A stretch of DNA of 15,915 bases from Methanobacterium sp. (GTDB lineage: Archaea; Methanobacteriota; Methanobacteria; Methanobacteriales; Methanobacteriaceae). Position 1 is the first letter of the stretch. Each line of letters begins with the position of its first letter. This document shows, piece by piece, positions 9,179 through 15,915 of this stretch. The translations under genes and the position numbers were made by a program. The stretch lies in contig JAUNXM010000033.1 of NCBI GenBank assembly GCA_030539815.1, forward strand, positions 1 through 15,915, given 5' to 3'. Below the pieces are notes generated by a model. It did not search any database. It had not been told where the DNA came from and worked only from the letters and a program-made list of their open reading frames with translations.

Positions 9179-10216
9179 ATGTCATCGGTAATTTGGTATA
9201 TTTACGAGTTCGCCCGAAAATCTTGGGCTGAAAATTTTGCAGTGGCCAAGACCAACCAGGAAATAGTGGAAACACCCGACCGTTTCCGTGACTTCCCAGA
9301 GGTCTTCCCAGAATACTGTATAGCCTGTGGTGCATGCACTGCAGCATGTCCCGCCCCCCAAGCAATAAAACTGGTGAGGAGTGAAGACACTGAAGAAGTA
9401 GAAGGGCAAACTTATCCTGTAATTAATAATCGCGGGTGTATTCGCTGTGGATTCTGTGCGGAAGTCTGTCCCACTGATCCTAAAACAATTACGTGTGGTG
9501 AAAACCATCTCATTCGGGAAGAATTCACCATCTTACCTGCAGAGATCATGTACGTAATCGATGATTACCTTTGCATTCGCTGCAAAAAATGTATGAATGC
9601 TTGTCCAGTATATGGAGCTATCTACGAATCAGATAACAAGATTCTCATAGATCAATCAGTGTGTATCAGCTGTGGAGAATGTTTGAACAATTGCCCAGTT
9701 AAAGGTGCTGTTAAAGGTATTTACATTTCTAATGTTCAGGAACAAAAAAACATAATTAACCTTGTTGTTAATACTTTAGAAGAACGTATAGAAGCTGAAA
9801 GAGATAACATAACCCATTTATCAGACACCGAGGTCTATAAGATGGATTATCCCATTAATGATCTGGTTGATCGTGCCCGGTCTATACTGGACAATGATGA
9901 TCTGATCCTGGACACCTTCCAAAAAATCACCGACCGGTTGAAGTTACGGATCGTTACTTGGGACGAGGAAAAATGTAAAAAATGCCATTTATGTGTAGAT
10001 GAATGCCCGTCCAAGGCCATAAGCTATGATGAAGAGGAGGATGTGATTAAACGAGACACTAAAAAGTGTCTTCGCTGCAGTACCTGTTACCAGACCTGCC
10101 CATTTGGAGTGGCTGGTTTCTTTGTAGCCAGGTTCTTACTTGATCCACCGTCTCTGGAAGAGGGTGTTATCCATATCACAATTAAGGCATCACAGTTACC
10201 AGTAGGAGCTGATTAA
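9179..10216 (+). CDS. ehaP: Energy-converting hydrogenase A, subunit P (polyferredoxin, six [4Fe-4S] motifs)
   Basis: A 345-residue polyferredoxin with six CxxCxxCxxxCP motifs, first Cys at residues 47, 87, 132, 162, 266 and 297. This matches the 6[4Fe-4S] polyferredoxin described for eha operons. It is expected to pass electrons between the hydrogenase module and soluble ferredoxin or other acceptors at the cytoplasmic face. A helical, highly charged stretch of about 85 residues (180-265) splits the clusters into four plus two. The N-terminal 46 residues are aromatic and basic without Cys; the C-terminus has a short hydrophobic piece (312-321). The start is set by the ATG at 9179; a nearby ATG at 9172 is in another frame. 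Confidence 0.93.
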   Translation: MSSVIWYIYEFARKSWAENFAVAKTNQEIVETPDRFRDFPEVFPEYCIACGACTAACPAPQAIKLVRSEDTEEVEGQTYPVINNRGCIRCGFCAEVCPTDPKTITCGENHLIREEFTILPAEIMYVIDDYLCIRCKKCMNACPVYGAIYESDNKILIDQSVCISCGECLNNCPVKGAVKGIYISNVQEQKNIINLVVNTLEERIEAERDNITHLSDTEVYKMDYPINDLVDRARSILDNDDLILDTFQKITDRLKLRIVTWDEEKCKKCHLCVDECPSKAISYDEEEDVIKRDTKKCLRCSTCYQTCPFGVAGFFVARFLLDPPSLEEGVIHITIKASQLPVGAD

Positions 10217-10217
10217 A

Positions 10218-11591
10218 ATGCCCATAACTACTGATGAAAAAGGGAAAGCAGAGAAACTTAAAAAGATCTATAAACCACTTCGTGACGTGGTAGTGGAATA
10301 TGACATAGACCATGATAAGTGTGCCTCCTGCATTGAAAGACCCTGTCTGGAAGCCTGTCCGGTGGATGCTGTTGGTGAAAATCCCGTTGATAAGTACATT
10401 GAAATTGATGATAAATGTTTCGGCTGTGTATTATGCAGGAATGCCTGTCCCTACGATGCCATCCATATGGAAACAACCCTTTCACAACCCCGTAGAGAGA
10501 ATGTTCCCAACATAAACACCAAACTTTGCAGGCAGTGCGGGGCCTGTGTGGATGCTTGCCGAATGGGAGCCATTCATCTGATTTCATCGGGTAACGAAGA
10601 AGCCCATAGTGAAATTGATGAAGATAAATGTGTGCGCTGTGGTTACTGTTCCCGGGTGTGTCCCACTGAAGCCATTAAGTACGGTGAAATACTACCACGA
10701 TCAGTGGTGGGTGGAAAGGCTATCGTAGTTAACCAAAAAAAATGTATTGGCTGCATGACTTGTACCCGTGTTTGTCCTTCCAAAGGAGCTATTAACGTTG
10801 GCAAAATGAATAAATTGCCCTATATAAATCCATCTTATTGTGCGCGTTGTGAGGAATGTATGAATGTCTGCCCCTCCACTGCCATCAGGTATTCATCCCG
10901 TAAAAGGGCCTATGAAGGGTACCAGAAGATAAAAACTATGGAAATCGTTTCCGAGCTCATGGAGAAGGAAAGTGAGAGGTTAGCTCGTGAAACTGTTAAA
11001 ATCGATTCCATACTTAACAAAGTCACCCGTGAAGTAAGTTACAGTCACTCTGAAGATGAGTTCACCCAGGATGTCACCGAACTGGTTGCCGACGAAATCA
11101 AGGCACTGGTTGGGGTAGATCTAGAAATAGATGATCTCAAGGATATTATACAGGCCACCCAACCCCACCGGGAGATAATGGTGGATGAAAATAGTTGTAT
11201 TGGTTGTGGTGCCTGTATTAAAGAGTGCCCTGTTGATTGCATAGAATTAGAAATGCCTTCACCCGTACACATTAGTGATGAATGTGTTTATTGTGGTAAA
11301 TGTGTGGAAACCTGTCCCTTTGAATCCATATCACTCAAAAGGGAATCATTCATGGTGGAGGACGGGCGTGTTCTCTTTAAAAGAGAGAAAATCAGCGGTC
11401 CATCCCATGGAGAAGTTCTCATTGATACTAATTCCTGCCAGAGGTGTGGGGTGTGTGTTAACAAGTGTCCAGTAGATGCCATGACCCTGGAAAATGAACG
11501 GGTAACTGTTGACCAGGATAAATGCATCTTCTGCGGTGAATGTCAGATAATCTGCCCCACCAGGGCAGTTAAACTAAAAGAAGACAATTAA
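10218..11591 (+). CDS. ehaQ: Energy-converting hydrogenase A, subunit Q (polyferredoxin, ten [4Fe-4S] motifs)
   Basis: A 457-residue polyferredoxin with ten cluster motifs, first Cys at about 35, 67, 104, 138, 176, 208, 327, 356, 407 and 436, as known for the 10[4Fe-4S] subunit of Eha. The first motif has two extra residues ([14 protein letters not shown]) and the third lacks the usual Pro after the last Cys ([12 protein letters not shown]); both still hold four Cys. A Cys-free charged helical linker (about 226-326) separates six N-terminal from four C-terminal motifs. It starts one base after ehaP and probably forms a long electron relay with it. A gap of 232 bases follows. Confidence 0.94.
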   Translation: MPITTDEKGKAEKLKKIYKPLRDVVVEYDIDHDKCASCIERPCLEACPVDAVGENPVDKYIEIDDKCFGCVLCRNACPYDAIHMETTLSQPRRENVPNINTKLCRQCGACVDACRMGAIHLISSGNEEAHSEIDEDKCVRCGYCSRVCPTEAIKYGEILPRSVVGGKAIVVNQKKCIGCMTCTRVCPSKGAINVGKMNKLPYINPSYCARCEECMNVCPSTAIRYSSRKRAYEGYQKIKTMEIVSELMEKESERLARETVKIDSILNKVTREVSYSHSEDEFTQDVTELVADEIKALVGVDLEIDDLKDIIQATQPHREIMVDENSCIGCGACIKECPVDCIELEMPSPVHISDECVYCGKCVETCPFESISLKRESFMVEDGRVLFKREKISGPSHGEVLIDTNSCQRCGVCVNKCPVDAMTLENERVTVDQDKCIFCGECQIICPTRAVKLKEDN

Positions 11592-11638
11592 TAATTACTT
11601 GAATTTCTGTGATAAGGGAAAATCTTTGATAAAGAGAA

Positions 11639-11660
11639 TAATATTCTTTTAGGAATATTA
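11639..11660 (+). other. Hairpin downstream of ehaQ
   Basis: TAATATTC at 11639-11646 and GAATATTA at 11653-11660 are perfectly complementary and enclose a six-base loop, TTTTAG. The stem lies about 50 bases after the ehaQ stop. It could be a processing or stabilising 3' structure, or part of a terminator; archaeal terminators do not need hairpins and no long T-run follows at once. The structure is seen; the role is not known. Confidence 0.4.
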
Positions 11661-11759
11661 GGGAAAGAGTGTTAGTTTCTTCAAGATAATTAGATTTATG
11701 AGAAAGAGTGATCCTTGCCGTGTAAGGGGACCTTAACTCTATCTTTTAATGACACCTCA

Positions 11760-11820
11760 ATCTTTTAATAAAATAATTTCTAAAACATATAATTGATTTT
11801 AAACGCCCCCAGGAGGATAT
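11760..11820 (+). promoter_or_regulatory. Candidate promoter and Shine-Dalgarno site of ehaR
   Basis: AT-rich TATA-like elements lie at 11763-11774 (TTTTAATAAAAT) and 11786-11793 (CATATAAT). The first would place a transcript start near 11794, upstream of the strong AGGAGG at 11811-11816. That site is seven bases before the TTG at 11824 and sets the ehaR start. ATCTTTTAAT occurs twice, at 11741-11750 and 11760-11769. ehaR and ftr2 may thus be transcribed separately from ehaA-Q, at least in part. Confidence 0.4.
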
Positions 11821-11823
11821 AAA

Positions 11824-12846
11824 TTGGGTAAGAAATTCTTTGTTACTGATTGTGAAGGACCGATCTCTGTTAATGACAATGCTTTTGAACTGGCTGGTCA
11901 TTTCATTGAGAATGGTGAAAAATTTTTCCAAATAGTCAGCCATTACGACGATGTTCTAGCCGATGAAATAAAAAGACCCGGCTACAATGCAGGAAGTACT
12001 TTAAAACTAATATTGCCATTTTTAAAAGCATACGGGGCTACTAATAAAAATATGATGGAATTTTCATCCGAAAATGTTCTCCTCATCCCTGGAGCCAGAG
12101 CCACCCTGGGCCTGATGCAATTTCTAATGCCAGCTTACATCGTCAGCACCAGCTACGAACCTTACATTAAGGCACTCTGTGATTTAACAAATTTTTCTTT
12201 TAACCATTGCTACTGCACTCGCCTGGATATGGACAGCCATCCTCTGAGGGATGAGGAAAGGGATAAACTTATGGAATTTGTTTCATCCATTGTTTCCAAC
12301 CCTGATTTCAATAATCTGGAACGTATATTCTGGGAAGATATCCCTCGTATGAAAATAGGTTCACTCATTGAAGAAGTGAACCCCGTGGGTGGTCTGGCTA
12401 AGAAAGAAGCTGTGCTGGATATTATGGCTAAAAATGGTTTCCAAGCCAGTGATCTGATGTACGTTGGAGACAGTATTACCGATGTTCAACCATTACAGTA
12501 TGCTAAGGAAAATGGAGGAATTGCATTATCATTTAATGGCAATGAATTTGCCCTGGATAATGCATCCCTTGCCGTTATCACAGATAACACTGTAATTACC
12601 TCAATGATTGCTGACTTGTTCAATAGATATAACAAAGAATTGGTGATGGAATTTGCCAAATCCTTTGGAAGAGATCCTGAAAAAGCAGTTAAAGATTATC
12701 CAGTAAACCCTCAGCTAACCTTTAAACTAGCTGAAACCAACACCAGGCTTGAAGTGGTTACCAAAGATAATCTGGATGAACTAAAAGAGGATAGCAGTAA
12801 GTTCCGTAAAAAGGTTAGAGGAGAATCAATTGGAGGACTGGGTTAA
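11824..12846 (+). CDS. ehaR: Energy-converting hydrogenase A, subunit R (HAD-superfamily protein)
   Basis: A 340-residue soluble protein with a haloacid dehalogenase fold. Motif I is FVTDCEGPI with Asp9 as likely nucleophile and Glu11 where most phosphatases have Asp; motif II is the S/T-rich VSTSYE at 107-112; a motif III Lys is at 193 or 194; motif IV is GDSITD with Asp216 and Asp220. A phosphatase activity is therefore likely, though the substrate is unknown, and the Glu in motif I is unusual. A cap domain may lie between motifs I and II, and a C-terminal extension of about 70 residues follows. TTG is the start, set by AGGAGG seven bases before. In eha clusters this position is known as ehaR. 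It abuts the formyltransferase paralogue with no gap. Confidence 0.85.
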   Translation: MGKKFFVTDCEGPISVNDNAFELAGHFIENGEKFFQIVSHYDDVLADEIKRPGYNAGSTLKLILPFLKAYGATNKNMMEFSSENVLLIPGARATLGLMQFLMPAYIVSTSYEPYIKALCDLTNFSFNHCYCTRLDMDSHPLRDEERDKLMEFVSSIVSNPDFNNLERIFWEDIPRMKIGSLIEEVNPVGGLAKKEAVLDIMAKNGFQASDLMYVGDSITDVQPLQYAKENGGIALSFNGNEFALDNASLAVITDNTVITSMIADLFNRYNKELVMEFAKSFGRDPEKAVKDYPVNPQLTFKLAETNTRLEVVTKDNLDELKEDSSKFRKKVRGESIGGLG

Positions 12847-13755
12847 ATGGTTACAAATAGTTATTATGGGAAGGTAGAGGATACTTATGCCGAAGCCTTT
12901 AACGGGATCTGCTGCAGGGTGATCATCACTGCCGATGACGATGAAACACTCCGGAGAGCAGCCTACGATGCCACCAGCACTCCTGGAACCGTGATTGGTC
13001 GGGTGGAAGGTGGAATTGAGGGCTGGTTGCACGAAGATTCAACCCCTGATGGTAGGAAAGGCGCCATACTCCAGTTCTGGTACAACACCACTGACATTGA
13101 GAATTTCCAAGTTGAATTATCCTACCGCATACGACAGGACATTCTGGTAAAACCATTCACTTCAGTATTTGATGCATCCATTGATCCAGTGGGTTACATT
13201 GACACCATGAAGCATGTGGGGCACTGCGGTGATGGATATGAATGGGAAGAAGAACTATACGGTCGGCACATGATAGTTGTGCCCATAGCCATACCTGACT
13301 TCCTCATTGAACGGAAACTAGGATACATGGAAGGAATTATGGGTGCTAATTTCTGGTACTACTCAGGAAGTAAGGAAACAGTCTTGGATGGGGGTAGAGC
13401 TGCCCTCAAGGCAATTGGAAATATTGAAGGAGTGATAACTCCCTTTGACATCTGCTCAGCAGCATCCAAACCAGAAACCAACTATCCCTGGATCGGACCC
13501 ACCACCAACCACCCTTACTGCCCTACCCTTCAAAACATACTGGGAGATGCGTCACAAGTACCTGAAGGTGTAAATTACATACCTGAGATAGTTTTAAATG
13601 GTTTATCCCTCGAATCACTCCAAAAAGCCATGAAGGTTGGAATTGAGGTTCTGTTGGAGTATGATGATGTTTTAAGCATCTCGGCAGGGAACTACGGGGG
13701 TAAACTGGGAGATCATCAAATACATCTTAAAGATTTATTCCCTTCAACTGAATAG
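12847..13755 (+). CDS. ftr2: Formylmethanofuran:tetrahydromethanopterin formyltransferase paralogue
   Basis: A 302-residue protein that aligns from end to end with Ftr, which moves the formyl group from formylmethanofuran to tetrahydromethanopterin in the second step of CO2 reduction. Recognisable blocks are EDTYAEAF (11-18), STPDGRKG (residues 60-67), [20 protein letters not shown] and the C-terminal [21 protein letters not shown]. Glu247 in PEIVLNGL lines up with the Glu245 held to be catalytic in the Methanopyrus enzyme (from memory), so activity is possible. Several loops differ from the canonical enzyme. A second Ftr (FtrII) is known within the eha region of Methanothermobacter, where it may be called ehaS. 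The ATG follows the ehaR stop directly, after GGAGG at 12832-12836. Confidence 0.9.
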   Translation: MVTNSYYGKVEDTYAEAFNGICCRVIITADDDETLRRAAYDATSTPGTVIGRVEGGIEGWLHEDSTPDGRKGAILQFWYNTTDIENFQVELSYRIRQDILVKPFTSVFDASIDPVGYIDTMKHVGHCGDGYEWEEELYGRHMIVVPIAIPDFLIERKLGYMEGIMGANFWYYSGSKETVLDGGRAALKAIGNIEGVITPFDICSAASKPETNYPWIGPTTNHPYCPTLQNILGDASQVPEGVNYIPEIVLNGLSLESLQKAMKVGIEVLLEYDDVLSISAGNYGGKLGDHQIHLKDLFPSTE

Positions 13756-13863
13756 AATTCCCTCTAATTCATTGTTATTTCCTTATTGAGTGAAATTTCC
13801 CCTAATTGAATAGAGTTATTTATCGTGAATTTATTAGAATAAAAAAATGTTTCAAAAACAGAG
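13756..13863 (+). promoter_or_regulatory. AT-rich gap before the kinase gene, with possible TATA box
   Basis: The gap holds a TATA-like TTATTTAT at about 13817-13824, which would start a transcript near 13846. TGAATAGA-A/G-TT appears at 13749-13759 and 13807-13817. No clear ribosome binding site precedes the kinase ATG at 13864. A weak promoter call. Confidence 0.25.
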
Positions 13864-14811
13864 ATGGAAGTGGTGTTTATTTCTCGGGTACTGGATGCAG
13901 TGGGATTTGGAGCACTTAACCTGGATCGGCTCTATCGGGTTAATAAAATAGCTGGTGAAGACGAGGAAGCCTATATTAGTGATCTTTATGAAAGCTGCGG
14001 TGGTTCAGCTGCCAATACCATCATTGGAATGGCCAGACTGGGATTGGCCACTGGTTTTCTGGGCAAAGTAGCCAGTGACCAGGAGGGAGATGTGCTCCTG
14101 GAAAACCTTAAAAAAGAAGGAGTTGATACTCGGGGCGTTATAAAAAGTCACCATGGCCGCAGTGGCACTGTCCAGGGATTTGTGGATACTGAAGGTGAAC
14201 GGGCCTTGTATGTTGATCCAGGGGTTAACGATGCTATAACTTCCTATGAGATTAATTTGGAATACTTATCCAAAACTGGACTTATCCATCTTACCTCTTT
14301 TGTGGGAAAATCAATCCAGGCCCAAAAGGAAGTTTTAGAAGAAATTTCCCCCAAAGTAACTGTTAGCATGGATCCTGGGATGATCTATGCACAAAAAGGT
14401 ATTAAAACAATTGCAAAACTCCTTAGCCGGACGGATATTCTCCTTCTGAATCAAAAAGAACTGGAACTCATGACACCCCAAATCAACCAGGAAACTGAGA
14501 AAGTTCAAAGCCTTCTGGACTTTGGAATAGAAATTATTGTGGTTAAAAAGGGTGAAAGAGGATGTTTGGTTACTGATGGGGATGAATCATATTTCCTGGG
14601 AGCATTTAATGTTAACTGTCAGGATACTACCGGTGCAGGGGATGCTTTTAACTCCGGATTTCTCTTCGGCTATTTAAGAGGTAAAAGTCTGGAAAGATCC
14701 GCCATTATCGGGAACTTTGTTGCTTCATGCTGCGTGAAAACAGCCGGGGCAACTGGTGGTCTTCCCTCATTATCAGAAATAATATCGGTGTATAGTGAGG
14801 AAATTAAATGA
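13864..14811 (+). CDS. PfkB-family carbohydrate/nucleoside kinase
   Basis: A 315-residue soluble ribokinase-like sugar or nucleoside kinase. Seen are the N-terminal GFGALNLDRLY, the GGSAAN signature at 46-51 that binds the substrate, and the C-terminal DTTGAGD at 254-260 with Asp260 as catalytic base and the anion hole of the family. Length is typical. The substrate cannot be told; archaeal members phosphorylate nucleosides, ribose or other sugars. ATG 13864 has no clear ribosome binding site, and GTG at 13870 or 13873 are alternatives. A kinase of this type follows the formyltransferase paralogue in Methanothermobacter too (from memory, annotated as ribokinase and possibly counted as ehaT). 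Confidence 0.88.
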   Translation: MEVVFISRVLDAVGFGALNLDRLYRVNKIAGEDEEAYISDLYESCGGSAANTIIGMARLGLATGFLGKVASDQEGDVLLENLKKEGVDTRGVIKSHHGRSGTVQGFVDTEGERALYVDPGVNDAITSYEINLEYLSKTGLIHLTSFVGKSIQAQKEVLEEISPKVTVSMDPGMIYAQKGIKTIAKLLSRTDILLLNQKELELMTPQINQETEKVQSLLDFGIEIIVVKKGERGCLVTDGDESYFLGAFNVNCQDTTGAGDAFNSGFLFGYLRGKSLERSAIIGNFVASCCVKTAGATGGLPSLSEIISVYSEEIK

Positions 14812-14900
14812 ATTAAATGTGTAGGGGATTTAAGGTATAACTTTAATTAGATGTCTCATAAATTATAAATCAGGGACAAAAATAAACTAAAAAATATTAA
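14812..14900 (+). promoter_or_regulatory. Intergenic gap before the third polyferredoxin, with possible TATA box
   Basis: AATTATAAAT at 14861-14870 resembles a TATA box and would place the transcript start near 14893, a few bases before the ATG at 14901. That would leave either a nearly leaderless mRNA for that ATG or a leader of about 44 bases for the ATG at 14937, which has GGTG at 14928-14931. Confidence 0.3.
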
Positions 14901-15689
<789 letters not shown>

Positions 15690-15690
15690 G

Positions 15691-15915
15691 ATGTTAGTTA
15701 AGGAAATGATGGACAAAGATTTTATCGTGGTAACCCCTGATGAAGACCTGGTGGAAGTATCAATTTTAATGGAGAACAAAAGGAAATTCACTACCCCTGT
15801 AGTAGATGATCAAAAAAGACTCATTGGATGGATAACCTCCCTGGATGTCACCCGAGGATTCCGTGAAGGTTTGAAAAAAGTTAAGGACGTTATGCATGTT
15901 AAAGATGATGTTATT
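15691..15915 (+). CDS. CBS-domain protein (3' partial)
   Basis: The frame starts at ATG 15691, just after the polyferredoxin stop, and is open to the window end; 75 residues are seen. They form a typical CBS domain: MMDKDFIVVTPDEDL, then a helix ending in KRKFTTPVVDD, then RLIGWITSLDVTRG, followed by the start of what looks like a second CBS repeat (VKDVMHVKDDVI). CBS pairs bind adenosine nucleotides and report energy state to partner proteins. Coupling with a polyferredoxin gene suggests a control role in electron transfer, which is inference. GGAG at 15677-15680 is a possible ribosome binding site. Confidence 0.85.
   Translation, partial: MLVKEMMDKDFIVVTPDEDLVEVSILMENKRKFTTPVVDDQKRLIGWITSLDVTRGFREGLKKVKDVMHVKDDVI

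Noticed and set aside
9182..9508. 108-codon open frame on the minus strand inside ehaP
   Set aside because: The + strand carries evident ferredoxin motifs here; the antisense frame has no features of its own.
9179..11591. Repeated Cys codon patterns considered as DNA repeats
   Set aside because: They are explained by the repeated CxxCxxCxxxCP ferredoxin motifs and are not nucleotide repeats as such.
10218..11591. Possibility that the hydrogenase is Ehb rather than Eha
   Set aside because: Ehb operons carry a 2[4Fe-4S] ferredoxin and a 14-cluster polyferredoxin, whereas six- and ten-motif polyferredoxins and the ehaR/formyltransferase neighbours mark Eha.

Overview
The window reads as chromosomal DNA of a hydrogenotrophic methanogenic archaeon of the Methanobacteriales, most like Methanobacterium. 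The grounds are a near-complete eha operon (energy-converting [NiFe]-hydrogenase A), a formylmethanofuran:tetrahydromethanopterin formyltransferase paralogue, several polyferredoxins, AT-rich archaeal TATA-like boxes, and Shine-Dalgarno sites of the GGAGG and GGTGATC types, some of which precede TTG starts. All supported genes are on the + strand.

Layout. (1) 1-1299: the 3' part of an FAD-dependent oxidoreductase of the UDP-galactopyranose mutase/protoporphyrinogen oxidase-like superfamily; its nucleotide-binding N-terminus lies before the window. (2) 1300-1825: AT-rich intergenic DNA holding the probable eha promoter, an inverted repeat, an 8-bp palindrome and a 16-bp tandem repeat. (3) 1826-11591: ehaA to ehaQ, tightly packed with many 4- to 8-nt overlaps. 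ehaA-ehaL encode mostly small membrane proteins, including EhaH (antiporter-like core) and EhaJ (NuoH-like). EhaM is a soluble Cys-containing protein, EhaN the small hydrogenase subunit, EhaO the [NiFe] large subunit, EhaP a polyferredoxin with six [4Fe-4S] motifs and EhaQ one with ten. (4) 11592-11823: intergenic DNA with a hairpin and a second candidate promoter. (5) 11824-13755: ehaR (HAD-fold) directly abutting a formyltransferase paralogue (ftr2). (6) 13864-15915: a PfkB-family sugar/nucleoside kinase, a third polyferredoxin (six motifs) and the start of a CBS-domain protein that runs off the window.

How it works together. Eha is a group 4 membrane hydrogenase that uses an ion gradient to drive reduction of low-potential ferredoxin by H2. 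In hydrogenotrophic methanogens this is thought to top up the reduced ferredoxin needed by formylmethanofuran dehydrogenase in the first step of CO2 reduction. EhaN/EhaO take electrons from H2, EhaP/EhaQ carry them over as many as 16 clusters, and EhaH/EhaJ and the small membrane subunits form the ion-translocating part. The downstream genes are less understood. The Ftr paralogue, HAD protein, kinase, extra polyferredoxin and CBS protein form an accessory block that may tie Eha to the formyl-methanofuran branch of methanogenesis; that link is inference from gene neighbourhood.

The eha operon itself is a known system. The least explained points are the apparent loss of both canonical charged residues in the antiporter-like EhaH, the accessory block after ehaQ, and the structured intergenic regions.
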